The notes beneath the pieces are model-generated. The model saw only the letters and a list, made by a program, of their open reading frames with translations. It was not told where the DNA came from and ran no database searches. A stretch of DNA of 36,124 bases from Cyanobacteria bacterium RI_101 (lineage in GTDB: Bacteria > Cyanobacteriota > Cyanobacteriia > Cyanobacteriales > Microcystaceae): contig WGLZ01000065.1 of the NCBI GenBank assembly GCA_016471375.1, positions 1 through 36,124 on the forward strand, in the 5' to 3' direction. Positions 17,068 to 26,011 of the stretch are shown here, piece after piece (position 1 is the stretch's first letter; each line of letters begins with the position of its first letter). The position numbers and the translations under genes were made by a program.

Positions 17068-17718
17068 TTACTCGGGTAATCCCAACTCCCGGCGCCACTC
17101 CGTTAACGGGCGCTCCCAGCCGTCTTCAAAACGAGACCCCATGACAAACCGGGCCTCTAGCCCCAGGGTAAAACCCCTGGATAAAGCCCTCAGTAAAGAA
17201 TCTAGGGGAACATCTTCCTGAAGCGCCTTAAGGAGACCGCCAAAGATCAGTAAGACCGCTAAGGGGGAGCGATTCTGAGCTAAATTAAAGGCCTGCACCC
17301 CCAATTCCCCGTCCCGATCGACTCCAAATCCCGTGAGGACATGGATGATATCGTGGGTCTGGCGGAGACGGTGACGGAGGTAATCTCCGTCGGACTCAAT
17401 GGGCGTCGCGTCGGTTAAACTCTCCGGGGATAGCCCCAGCGCCGTTAGTTGTTGAGCGTACACTCGACCTAAACTACCCTCGGGCATCGCCGCTAATTGC
17501 TCTAGGCTATAGCGGGGCGGTTGCCAACGCTCCGCCGTCAGCGCCGCTAATCCCGGTTGGGCCAACAGATGGCGCTCCATTTGGTTAAGGAGGGGACTGC
17601 CCTTAAGACTGGCGAACAGCCCAAAAACGCTTTCAAGCCGGTCCGGTTCCTTGAGAAATTGGGCGAGACCCGCCACGACCCGTAGGGATTGTAGGCGCTC
17701 TTTGAGGTTAATTTTCAT
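17068..17718 (-). CDS. Coq4-family protein
   Basis: This 216-residue protein carries the Coq4 signature HDxxHx11E exactly: His122-Asp123-Ile-Ile-His126 and Glu138. It continues GVQAFNLAQ and is otherwise helical, as in the family. In eukaryotes Coq4 acts in ubiquinone synthesis and binds a metal through this motif. Cyanobacteria make plastoquinone and phylloquinone rather than ubiquinone, so the role here is open. Placement next to an NdbB-type quinone reductase is suggestive, but the genes are convergent. ATG at 17718; full length for prokaryotic members. Confidence 0.83.
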   Translation of the reverse strand: MKINLKERLQSLRVVAGLAQFLKEPDRLESVFGLFASLKGSPLLNQMERHLLAQPGLAALTAERWQPPRYSLEQLAAMPEGSLGRVYAQQLTALGLSPESLTDATPIESDGDYLRHRLRQTHDIIHVLTGFGVDRDGELGVQAFNLAQNRSPLAVLLIFGGLLKALQEDVPLDSLLRALSRGFTLGLEARFVMGSRFEDGWERPLTEWRRELGLPE

Positions 17719-17857
17719 AAAACACCGTTTCTAAACGGGGTGAAGGGAGATGGGTAAAGGCGTTATTTTATAAAGTAACCGACCGGTGGCAAGAGACGCT
17801 CAAGCCTAGGGAACTTTGAGAAGATGGCTCAGATGGAAGCGGGTCAAACCAAAACTT

Positions 17858-19009
17858 ATGTATTTAAAGCAACTCGCCCTTCAGGGCTTTCGCAACTACG
17901 AGGAACAAACCCTTGAGTTGTCAGCGCCGAAGGTGATTTTAGTCGGAGAGAATGGCCAAGGAAAGTCCAATCTGCTGGAGGCGGTGGAGTTATTGGCCAC
18001 CCTTAAAAGCCACCGCGCCGCTAAAGACCGGGATTTAGTCCAACAAGGCTCCTCTAGCGGTCTCATCCGGGCGCTGGTGTCTTCCCGTTACACCGTGGCG
18101 GAACTGACGGTTCTAGTGCGGGAATCTGGGCGCCGAGTTTTGCAAGTGAACCGGCAAACGGCGGGGCGCCGCTTAGATTTCCTTGGCCACCTTAACGCCG
18201 TCCAGTTTTCCTGCTTGGATTTAGAACTGGCGCGAGGCGCGCCGGAATTGCGGCGGGCTTGGTTGGACGGACTATTAGTGCAGTTGGAGCCAGTCTACGA
18301 CTACATCGCCGACCAGTATTCAAATATTTTGCGGCAACGGAACGCCTTGCTCAAGCGCCTGCGGCAGGGGGGAGAATCGGCGACCCTGTCCCCAGAGGGA
18401 GAGGCTGAATTGAGCAGTTGGGATCAACAACTGGCCACCATGGGAAGCCATATTATCCGGCGCCGGCAGAGGGGGTTAACCCGCTTAAGCCCCTTAGCGC
18501 AAGGATGGCACCAGGCGCTTAGCTCCGGCGCTGAAACTTTAGATCTAGTTTACGAACCCAATTTAACGGCGCCCGCGGAGGACAAGGCGCGGCTAGAGGC
18601 TCAGTTTTTGGACGCTTTAGCCCGTAGGCGGGCCCAGGAAGTCCAGTTGGGAACCACCCTAGTGGGCCCCCACCGGGACGAGATTAGTCTCTGGCTTAAC
18701 CAAACCCCCGCTAAGGCCTACGCCTCCCAGGGGCAACAGCGCACTTTGGTTTTGGCGCTCAAATTGGCGGAGTTGGCCTTGATTGAGAGCGTGCTGGAGG
18801 AGCCGCCCCTCCTTCTGTTGGACGATGTCTTGGCGGAGTTGGATCTTAAACGTCAGAGGCAGTTGCTGGAAGTCCTAGAAACCCGCTTTCAGACCCTAAT
18901 CACCGCCACCCATCTAGAGCGTTTTGGGGAAAAGTGGTTAGACTCGGCCCAGATTTTTCAGGTCAGCGCCGGCTGTCTGTCTCCGGTTTGGCGCTCGGAG
19001 TTAATTTAG
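17858..19009 (+). CDS. recF: DNA replication and repair protein RecF
   Basis: RecF is an SMC-like ATPase that helps RecOR load RecA at single-strand gaps. From the ATG at 17858 the 383-residue protein begins MYLKQLALQGFRNYEEQ, the standard RecF start; a TTG at 17816 would add 14 residues unlike the family. Walker A is GENGQGKS (30-37). The signature region is YASQGQQRTLVLALKLAE, and Walker B with the D-loop is LLLLDDVLAELD, followed by RQRQLLEVL. All ATPase motifs are intact. Its stop codon overlaps the stop of the opposing S9 peptidase gene. Confidence 0.95.
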   Translation: MYLKQLALQGFRNYEEQTLELSAPKVILVGENGQGKSNLLEAVELLATLKSHRAAKDRDLVQQGSSSGLIRALVSSRYTVAELTVLVRESGRRVLQVNRQTAGRRLDFLGHLNAVQFSCLDLELARGAPELRRAWLDGLLVQLEPVYDYIADQYSNILRQRNALLKRLRQGGESATLSPEGEAELSSWDQQLATMGSHIIRRRQRGLTRLSPLAQGWHQALSSGAETLDLVYEPNLTAPAEDKARLEAQFLDALARRRAQEVQLGTTLVGPHRDEISLWLNQTPAKAYASQGQQRTLVLALKLAELALIESVLEEPPLLLLDDVLAELDLKRQRQLLEVLETRFQTLITATHLERFGEKWLDSAQIFQVSAGCLSPVWRSELI

Positions 19010-20889
19010 GCCGGTTGGAACCCAAAAATTTGGGCATAGAACCGAAATTCTCCCTCCAGCGCCGCTTTAATATTTTCCGCGCGCCGGAAGCCGTGGCCTT
19101 CCTCCGAAAAAGCCACATAGACCGCGGGGACGCCTTTGTCCCGCAACGCTTTGACCATCGTTTCCGCCTGGTTGGGGGGAACGACTTTATCTTCTAGCCC
19201 TTGGAAGAAAATCACCGGACAGGCCAGGCGCTCGGCGTGGAAGAAGGGCGAGCGTTGGCGGTAGCGTTCCGCCGCCTCCGGGTAGGGGCCGATCAATTTA
19301 TCTAAATAGCGGGACTCAAACTTATGGGTGTCCCGGGCCAGCGCCGTTAAATCCCCCACGCCGTAATAACTGGCGCCGGCCTGAAAGACGTCGTAAAAGG
19401 TCAGCGCCGCCAGAGTGGTATAGCCCCCGGCGCTGCCGCCGGAAATGGCTAATTGCCGGGGATTGACCCGACCCTGGGAAACCAGATAACCGGCGCCGGC
19501 GACGCAGTCCGCCACATCGACAATGCCCCAGGCTCCGGCCAGGCGCTCTCGGTAGGCCCGGCCATAGCCCGTACTCCCCCGGTAGTCGACGTCCAGATAG
19601 CCAAAGCCCCGACTCGTCCAGTATTGAACTTTTAAGCTCAGGCTATTACTCGCTTGGGCCGTGGGGCCGCCGTGACTTTTCACCAGCAGGGGCGGCAGGG
19701 TTCCCGCCGGCGCTTGATAGTCGGGATTGCGGGGCGGATAGTACCAGGCGTAGGCGGTTTCTCCGTCTTCGCTGGTGAAGCTGAGCGCCTGGGGCCGGGA
19801 AAAATAACGGGGGTCGACGTCGGGAGCGCCGGAGCGTTTCAGAACTTCCGCGTGGCCGGTAACGGGGTCGAGGGCGCAGAGTTGGCTCGTTTCCGTTGGG
19901 GAACTGGCGAGAAAATAAATCCGGCTCCCGTCCGTTGTCAGGGAAGAATAGGCGCTGTAGGGGAGATCTAAAGGTTTAAAATCTTTTGAGACTAAATTCA
20001 ACCGGGCTAGGCGCCAACTCCCCCCCTGGTTATAGGCGCAAAAAATTGTTTCACTGTCCAAAAAGACATAACTAGATAAACCAAAAATCCAGTGGGGGTA
20101 GGTAAACTCCGCCTCTAGGGGATAGACCGGTTCGGCGCCGGTTTCAAGGTAACGAAATAAATTCCACCAGCCTTGAAGTTCTCCCACATAAAATAAGTCT
20201 CCCCCCGGCGCCCAGAGAGGTTCATTGATGGCTTGGGGTTCCCCCAGACCAGCGACACAGCGCCGATTGCTCAGCCCGCCGTCCGGCGCTAAATCTCCGA
20301 GCCAAAGCTCCGTCTGGTCCCAGGGCAAATGGGGATGGTTCCACTGCAACCAAGCCAGTTGAGCGCCGTCGGGACTGAGGCGGGGCGAGGAATAAAAATC
20401 GGCGCCGGACTCCAGTTTCGAGAGATTGCCGGTGGTTAAATCAATGGCGGCGAGAAAGTTTTCCGGCTCTCCCTCGGAAGAATGATCTTCGCAAACCGCG
20501 ATTAAACGATTACCGGCGCTGTCGAGCGCGAAATCGCTAAAGCGGTAGTTCCCCTCCGGGGTCAGGGGACGGGGTTCCGGCCGGAGGGTATAAATCCGGT
20601 TGTCCCCGTAATGGCTAAAAAAGACCTGCTCCGGCGTCGCTAAATAGGGGCCGCCGCCGTACTCGTGGACGCGGGAACGAACATTGAACGGCGCCGGGGT
20701 TAAGTCTTCTTCCCGGCCGTCGGCCCGGCGCCGAACCAGAACCGTCCGGCCCTGCTCCTGGGGACGACTTTCTAGCCAGTAGAGACTATCGCCCACAGCC
20801 CGGACTTCCGACAGGCCAACAGTTCCCGCCAATAGGGTTTCGGCGGTGATGGGGGAGCGCCAGGCGCCGTAGGGAGCGAGGGTCGGCAT
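19006..20889 (-). CDS. S9-family prolyl oligopeptidase / acylaminoacyl peptidase
   Basis: This 627-residue cytosolic serine peptidase has an N-terminal seven-bladed propeller-like domain (about 30-370, with repeated strands such as SPRLSPDGAQLAWLQ) and a C-terminal alpha/beta hydrolase. The catalytic triad is visible: nucleophile in ISGGSAGGYTT (Ser486), Asp567 in FFQGLEDKVVPP, and His599 in SEEGHGFRR. Such enzymes release residues from short or N-acylated peptides. No signal peptide. Length is typical. It converges with recF and shares the bases of both stop codons (3-4 bp overlap), so no terminator separates them. ATG at 20889. Confidence 0.92.
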   Translation of the reverse strand: MPTLAPYGAWRSPITAETLLAGTVGLSEVRAVGDSLYWLESRPQEQGRTVLVRRRADGREEDLTPAPFNVRSRVHEYGGGPYLATPEQVFFSHYGDNRIYTLRPEPRPLTPEGNYRFSDFALDSAGNRLIAVCEDHSSEGEPENFLAAIDLTTGNLSKLESGADFYSSPRLSPDGAQLAWLQWNHPHLPWDQTELWLGDLAPDGGLSNRRCVAGLGEPQAINEPLWAPGGDLFYVGELQGWWNLFRYLETGAEPVYPLEAEFTYPHWIFGLSSYVFLDSETIFCAYNQGGSWRLARLNLVSKDFKPLDLPYSAYSSLTTDGSRIYFLASSPTETSQLCALDPVTGHAEVLKRSGAPDVDPRYFSRPQALSFTSEDGETAYAWYYPPRNPDYQAPAGTLPPLLVKSHGGPTAQASNSLSLKVQYWTSRGFGYLDVDYRGSTGYGRAYRERLAGAWGIVDVADCVAGAGYLVSQGRVNPRQLAISGGSAGGYTTLAALTFYDVFQAGASYYGVGDLTALARDTHKFESRYLDKLIGPYPEAAERYRQRSPFFHAERLACPVIFFQGLEDKVVPPNQAETMVKALRDKGVPAVYVAFSEEGHGFRRAENIKAALEGEFRFYAQIFGFQPA

Positions 20890-21182
20890 GGGTTTCTCTG
20901 GGGGATAGGGAAAGCGTTTCGCTTAGTTTAAAGCGGAATCAGACCCAGAGTTTATCTGCGTAATAGAGTTTATTCTTTCGAGCTGGGCTAGACTCTTGCG
21001 TTTACGAGAAATCTTCGGTATTAACACTGAGATCGTTGGTCAAAACGGCCATATTTCTTAACCGTTCTACTGAAAATATGTAACGTTACGACTTAATAAG
21101 AGCAGATTTTAGAGGACAATCCTATAATAGAACCATAGACTGATTACAGTAAACTCTTTTGCAAGGGGGGATCGAGAAAAAA

Positions 21183-21283
21183 TATAGCAGTCATAAATAG
21201 TTTGTAAAATTCTCAAGTCCAGAACGCTTACAGGTCAAGACTTTTGATGGAAGATGATTTACAACCTAGACGCGACCGCTATA
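21183..21283 (-). repeat. 101-bp MITE, copy C
   Basis: Begins TATAGCAGTCATAAAT and ends GCGACCGCTATA. Read on the opposite strand it aligns without gaps to the copy at 33651-33751 with about 78% identity by hand count. Long imperfect inverted ends start with TA, as in Tc1/mariner-IS630-type MITEs. Confidence 0.8.
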
Positions 21284-21315
21284 CTCTTTCAATCTTGTTT
21301 ATCTACAAAACGGTT

Positions 21316-21571
21316 TATAGCGGTATTCTCTCGACTGAGGGACATTCTTGGCCGGTCTGCTCCTCACTCTTAAATCCCTTTCCCTCCTTCGACAAGCTCA
21401 GGAACCGGGGAGAGGGACTTAAAACCTAGATATAAAGAGGGTTTTGGCTCCCCTTCTCCCTCCTTCGGCTACGCTCAGGGAACGGGAGAAGGGGCTGGGT
21501 GATACCCTGAGCGCAGTCGAAGGGGATGAGGGCTAACAAACGTCGTTCTCACCCGTCTGCAAACCGCTATA
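21316..21571. repeat. 256-bp repeat block with TATAGCGGT inverted ends
   Basis: Left end TATAGCGGTA, right end AACCGCTATA. The interior has opposed copies of a cctccttcg...ctcagg motif and related gagaaggggctgggtg words, a common cyanobacterial interspersed repeat. It may be a second, larger element using similar ends to the adjacent 101-bp MITE, or a chance pairing of related ends. Confidence 0.4.
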
Positions 21572-21699
21572 AGACTTAGCGCGCGTTATTTTTATTAATT
21601 TTTTTTCAAGATAGATGTCTTGTTTATTTAGATCGCCAAAGATTAAGACGCTCCCTTTATTTCCCTTTCGCGTAGTTTTCCAATCCTTGAGGAGGAATC

Positions 21700-24270
21700 A
21701 TGATTAGCTTTCAAGATGTCGCCGACTCGTCTGGTCTAGCTTGGACCAACCAGACCGCGGCTTTCTCGGCCGCTTGGACCGATTTCAACGACGATGGTTT
21801 ACCGGATCTTCTAGTCAGCCGTCATATCTACACTTTTCCCGATTATTTACCCCAACTTTACCTCAACCAAGGGGATGGTTCTTTTATCGATATTGCCCCC
21901 TCCGCCTTTGAGTATTCCACAGAAAACGCGGATACCCACGGAATACAGACGGTTGATTTTGATAACGACGGCGATCAGGATTGGTTTGCGATTACCGGAG
22001 CTCAAGGCGGACTCGGCGCCGACGCCAGTTTGCTGTTTATCAACGATCAGGGACTTTTCCGAGAACGAGCGAGCCAATACGGCGTCAATTTTCCCCTAGG
22101 TCGGGGGCGCTCGCCCCTTTGGTTTGACTGGAATAATGACGGTCTGTTGGACTTATTACAGCTTAATGAGGAACGAGCCGATGATCAAGCGGCGCCGACG
22201 ACCCTTTTCCAACAAACTGAAAATGGCTTTGTTTCCGCAAACGAGCTAATGGGATTAAATCTTAAATACGCAAACACCGGTCAAATTACGGATCTCTTTG
22301 GCAATGGAACTCTTGATTTAGTGACAGTGGGTTGGTCTATCTACGAACGCCAAAACGACACTTTTGAGTTTAAAGACATTACATCCGCAATTCGCAGTCC
22401 CTATTTAATTCAAGATTTAGCCATCGCCGACTTTAACGGCGACCTTGTTCCTGACATTTTCGCCCTGAGGAGCAATCTCAGTTATGTGGATAAATCCCAT
22501 GTTTTGCACAGTTTGCCCAATCGGGTTTTCGCCCAATTAATGTCTAATTCTGGGGAAAAAGGGGTCAGTTTTCAAACCGTGGGAAGCGTTACTTTTGATT
22601 TCCTACGGGAAGGTAAAACTTATCTCTTTGATCCCAGCCAAATTTTCATCGGCGCCGGGGGTTACCACCCCGACGGTTACCGGTTTTCCTTAGACCCCAA
22701 CGATCCTAACTCGGCGGGCATTCTTCCCCGCGGAGCCGGGACTCCCGGCGGTCTCTACATTGGCTATGATCCGGCGAGCCAAACTTGGCAGGCGATTAAT
22801 TTCACCCCCGCGGGTAAACAGAAAAAAGCGATTCTGGTTTTTGAATCTTCCGCAGTCTTGGAAAACGTTAACCCCATTGGGTTTAACAATTTAGATCTAT
22901 CTTCGGAAAGCGCCCAACCGCCGGCTCTAATCCTGTACGACCCCAACTTGAACAAGTATGTTGTCAAAACCCAAGGGAGCGGTCTAGAGGCCCCCATGGC
23001 CGGTCGCGGCGTCGCCAGCGGGGACTTTGATAACGACGGCGATCTTGACCTCTTCATCGTCCGTTCTAACGCGACCAGTCTCCCCAATATTCTCTATGAA
23101 AACCAAGGGAACGGCGTCTTTACCGCTGTGCCCCTGGCGGGCGGCGCGCAAAAAGAGACGGCTCTGGGCTTAAATTTTTTCTTCGACGCCAATTTACCGC
23201 CCCTTGTCGCCGACTACGACCGAGACGGCTTTCTTGATATTTATGTTCCTCACGCCGCTTTTAAAGGAAGCGCAGATGTCAATTATTTAACCTCTCCCCA
23301 TCAGCTTTACCATAACCAAGGCAACGGCAACGCCTGGGTGGAAATCGACCTAGAAGGAACCCTCTCTAATCGGGACGGCATCGGCGCTAAGGTCTATGTG
23401 ACCGCCGGCGGTAAAACCCAACTCCGGGAACAAAACGGAGGGCGCCACCAATTTGGTCAAAATTCCCAGATTCTTCATTTTGGTCTCGGCGCTAACGCCG
23501 TCATTGAGACAATCGAAGTGCGTTGGCCCTCCGGTGTGATTGAAACCTGGACCAATATCGCCCCCAATCAAGTTCTCGCGCTGGTGGAAAACTCGACCCT
23601 CGCCAAAAACGAAATTCTAGGAGCGGCGGGCAACGACCGCCTCAAAGGAACCGCCGGGGCGGATCGGATTAAAGGCTTGGCCGGAAACGACACTCTTCTC
23701 GGTTTAGAGGGCAATGACTCCCTCGTTGGCGGCGCCGGGGTGAATACGGCGGATTATCTCTCCGCTAAGACCGCTATCTCGGTTAACTTAACCGCGGGCG
23801 TCGCCGAAGACGGTTTAGGCGGACTCGACGATCTCGTCCAGATCCAAAACGTGGCGGCTTCCAACTACGCCGACATTTTAAGGGGGGACGCTCAGAAAAA
23901 CGTCCTGAACGGCCGCCAAGGGGCGGATCAATTCTGGGGCGGCGCCGGGGACGATACCCTCAAATTAGGTAATCAGGACGGAGCCAAGGACATTGTCTTT
24001 TATCGCGTGGGCGACGGCAAAGACTCGATTGCTCAGTTTGAAAAAGGCCTCGATCAACTGGCGGTGACGGGAATCGCGGCGCTCGACGTCAAGGTCGTTA
24101 ACAATAATACCCAGCTTCGCGTCGGCAATGGCGTCGCCGGCGATAGCGGCTTTGGCTCCGGGGCCATTGTCATGACGCTTCAGGGGGTCGCCGGCTTGAC
24201 TCCGGCGGAATTGGGTCCTTCCGGCTCCAGCCTAGCGCCGGGAAACGAGGCGGTCTTTTTCTTTTCCTAA
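21700..24270 (+). CDS. secreted FG-GAP/VCBS, ASPIC-UnbV and RTX repeat protein
   Basis: This 856-residue protein has no N-terminal signal peptide. Residues about 20-280 and 430-540 contain FG-GAP/VCBS calcium-binding repeats (DFNDDGLPDLL, DFDNDGDQDWF, DWNNDGLLDLL, DFDNDGDLDLF, DYDRDGFLDIY). An ASPIC/UnbV segment follows (NAWVEIDLEGTLSNRDGIGAKV and VRWPSGVIETW, about 545-615). Then come hemolysin-type nonapeptides (GTAGADRIKGLAGND, GLEGNDSLVGGAG, GGAGDDTLKLG) to about 765, and a C-terminal tail ending VFFFS. This layout fits type I secretion and calcium-dependent folding outside the cell, perhaps in adhesion or matrix. AGGAGG at 21690-21695, 4 nt before the ATG, is a strong ribosome site. No secretion genes are adjacent. 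Confidence 0.88.
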   Translation: MISFQDVADSSGLAWTNQTAAFSAAWTDFNDDGLPDLLVSRHIYTFPDYLPQLYLNQGDGSFIDIAPSAFEYSTENADTHGIQTVDFDNDGDQDWFAITGAQGGLGADASLLFINDQGLFRERASQYGVNFPLGRGRSPLWFDWNNDGLLDLLQLNEERADDQAAPTTLFQQTENGFVSANELMGLNLKYANTGQITDLFGNGTLDLVTVGWSIYERQNDTFEFKDITSAIRSPYLIQDLAIADFNGDLVPDIFALRSNLSYVDKSHVLHSLPNRVFAQLMSNSGEKGVSFQTVGSVTFDFLREGKTYLFDPSQIFIGAGGYHPDGYRFSLDPNDPNSAGILPRGAGTPGGLYIGYDPASQTWQAINFTPAGKQKKAILVFESSAVLENVNPIGFNNLDLSSESAQPPALILYDPNLNKYVVKTQGSGLEAPMAGRGVASGDFDNDGDLDLFIVRSNATSLPNILYENQGNGVFTAVPLAGGAQKETALGLNFFFDANLPPLVADYDRDGFLDIYVPHAAFKGSADVNYLTSPHQLYHNQGNGNAWVEIDLEGTLSNRDGIGAKVYVTAGGKTQLREQNGGRHQFGQNSQILHFGLGANAVIETIEVRWPSGVIETWTNIAPNQVLALVENSTLAKNEILGAAGNDRLKGTAGADRIKGLAGNDTLLGLEGNDSLVGGAGVNTADYLSAKTAISVNLTAGVAEDGLGGLDDLVQIQNVAASNYADILRGDAQKNVLNGRQGADQFWGGAGDDTLKLGNQDGAKDIVFYRVGDGKDSIAQFEKGLDQLAVTGIAALDVKVVNNNTQLRVGNGVAGDSGFGSGAIVMTLQGVAGLTPAELGPSGSSLAPGNEAVFFFS

Positions 24271-24379
24271 TCGGCTCTAGGTTTACAGTCCAGCCCAATT
24301 TGCCTAAGATGGCTAATCGAGACAATAGGGGGGAGGCCCGCCCAAACTCCTCCCTAGATCTGAACCTATCCGGTGAGCC

Positions 24380-25141
24380 ATGAAATTTACTGCCTGGTCA
24401 TCTCTGCTCAGCCTGCCCCTGTTGGTCTTCTTCCCCGGCGCCGTTTGGAGTCAGGCTAAAACCGCGGTGCAGTGGTACAACCAGGGCGTGGATAAATTGG
24501 CGAACCAGGACTATTCCGGCGCCGTCGCCGCCTTTACCCAATCGATTAAGCTAGACCCCAAAGACCCAGACGCTTACTACAACCGGGGCTACGCCCAGCA
24601 TATTTTGGGGCAGTATAAAGCGGCTATCTCCGACTATAACCAAGCTTTAACCCTCAATCCCAAGTTTGCCTACGCCCTTGGCAATCGCTGTTACGCTTTT
24701 TTTCTGATTAAAGAATACCAAAAAGCTCTCGCCGACTGTAGTCAAGCCATCGCCCTAAAACCGGATTACGCCGATTTCTACGTTTACCGCGGCAACGCCC
24801 AAGACGATTTGGGACAACCGCAAGCCGCCTTAGCGGATTATAAAGAGGCCCTACGGCTGAACCCCCAAAGCGCTAACGCTTACTACAATCGGGGGTTAAC
24901 CTATAACCGACTTCAAAAGCCTCAACAGGCGCTGGATGACTATCATCAGGCGCTAGCGCTGGATCGGAACTTCGCCGAGGCTCTGTTTAATCGAGGCTTG
25001 ACCTACTACCAGTTGGGGGAAACGTCTAAGGCGGTAGCCGATTTGGAAAGCGCCGCCCAGTTATTTAAAGCCCAGGGCAAGACTGAAATCGCCCAGCGGG
25101 CCCAGTCTTTAGCGGCGAAAGCGCGGGGCGCAGACTCCTAA
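24380..25141 (+). CDS. exported TPR-repeat protein
   Basis: This 253-residue protein has a signal peptide (WSSLLSLPLLVFFPGAVWSQ, cleaved near 25) followed by about six tetratricopeptide repeats. Examples are AVQWYNQGVDKLANQDYSGAV, PDAYYNRGYAQHILGQYKAA, FAYALGNRCYAFFLIKEYQKA, ADFYVYRGNAQDDLGQPQAA, ANAYYNRGLTYNRLQKPQQA and AEALFNRGLTYYQLGETSKA. TPRs form a helical scaffold for protein binding; the partner is unknown. Composition matches the core. The stop is followed by a GC palindrome (acccggcgccggggt, 25141-25155) without a T run. Confidence 0.9.
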   Translation: MKFTAWSSLLSLPLLVFFPGAVWSQAKTAVQWYNQGVDKLANQDYSGAVAAFTQSIKLDPKDPDAYYNRGYAQHILGQYKAAISDYNQALTLNPKFAYALGNRCYAFFLIKEYQKALADCSQAIALKPDYADFYVYRGNAQDDLGQPQAALADYKEALRLNPQSANAYYNRGLTYNRLQKPQQALDDYHQALALDRNFAEALFNRGLTYYQLGETSKAVADLESAAQLFKAQGKTEIAQRAQSLAAKARGADS

Positions 25142-25314
25142 CCCGGCGCCGGGGTTAACCCCAAGGTCAGATCTTTTATCCAAAAGAATATCGCCAGCCT
25201 GTTCCCCAGTTCCCAACTCCGTTAAAATAGAGCCTCGTCTATTGGGTCTTACCCGAGTCGGCGTCGATTAACGGCCGTTTTCACCTTTGCCAACGCACCT
25301 CTGAGGAAAAATTC

Positions 25315-25974
25315 ATGCCCGTCGGATTACCTGAATTTGTCGATAACCCGGAGAACAGATGCCCAGTAATCCTCCTCCTGGATACCTCCCGCTCTATGAC
25401 GGGAGCGCCGATTCAGGAGTTAAACAGAGGTATTGAAATTTTTAAGAACGAAGTCCTAGCGGACACCCAAGCCTCCCTGAGCGTGGAGGTGGCCATTGTG
25501 GCCTTTGGCAAGACCGTAAATTTAGCCCAGGATTTTGTCACCATCGACGAGTTTACGCCCCCCGTGCTCAAGGCCGACGGTTTGACGCCCATGGGGGAGG
25601 CCATTAGCTACGCCCTCGATTTATTGGAAAAGCGGAAAAACACCTACCGGGCCAACGGCATTCAATACTACCGCCCCTGGGTCTTTATGATTACCGACGG
25701 CGCTCCAACGGATAATTGGGACGAAGCCTCCCAGCGCCTGCTAGCGGCGGAAACGGAAAATAAACTGCTCTTCTTTTCCGTAGGAGTGGAAGGGGCGGAT
25801 ATGGACACCCTCCGCCATATCTCTCCCCCCAGTCGTCCGCCGGTTCTGCTCAACGGCCTCGATTTTCGTTCCCTGTTTGTCTGGCTGAGCAGTTCCATGA
25901 AACGAGTTTCCCAGGGTAAGGTGGGGGAAGTGATTGTTTTACCGCCGGTGGGTTGGGGACAAATCAGCACCTAA
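25315..25974 (+). CDS. vWA-domain protein, TerY type
   Basis: This 219-residue protein is a single von Willebrand A domain. The metal-ion-dependent adhesion site is complete: DTSRS (Asp23, Ser25, Ser27), the TPMGEAI threonine loop near 91 and DGAPTD near 128. It resembles TerY-like proteins of the TerY-phosphatase-kinase triads found with tellurite/stress systems. AGGAAA precedes the ATG. A PP2C phosphatase gene starts 37 bp downstream on the same strand, which supports this reading. The usual third partner, a Ser/Thr kinase, is not present here. Cytosolic; likely a metal-dependent protein-binding module. Confidence 0.87.
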   Translation: MPVGLPEFVDNPENRCPVILLLDTSRSMTGAPIQELNRGIEIFKNEVLADTQASLSVEVAIVAFGKTVNLAQDFVTIDEFTPPVLKADGLTPMGEAISYALDLLEKRKNTYRANGIQYYRPWVFMITDGAPTDNWDEASQRLLAAETENKLLFFSVGVEGADMDTLRHISPPSRPPVLLNGLDFRSLFVWLSSSMKRVSQGKVGEVIVLPPVGWGQIST

Positions 25975-26011
25975 AATTCGATTGCCCTCGCTCCCCCGCC
26001 CTTAGACCTTG

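Larger units (their letters stand above)
20890..21699. other. 810-bp intergenic region rich in repeats
   Basis: No convincing gene. It contains the third 101-bp MITE copy (21183-21283), a repeat block bounded by TATAGCGGT ends (21316-21571) and several cyanobacterial-type interspersed words such as gagcgcagtcgaagggg. A TATAAT at 21123-21128 has no good -35. AT content rises just before the downstream gene, where its promoter should lie. Confidence 0.6.

Noticed and set aside
21244-21429. 61-residue plus-strand frame in the intergenic region
   Set aside because: It runs through the MITE and interspersed repeats; composition is not protein-like.
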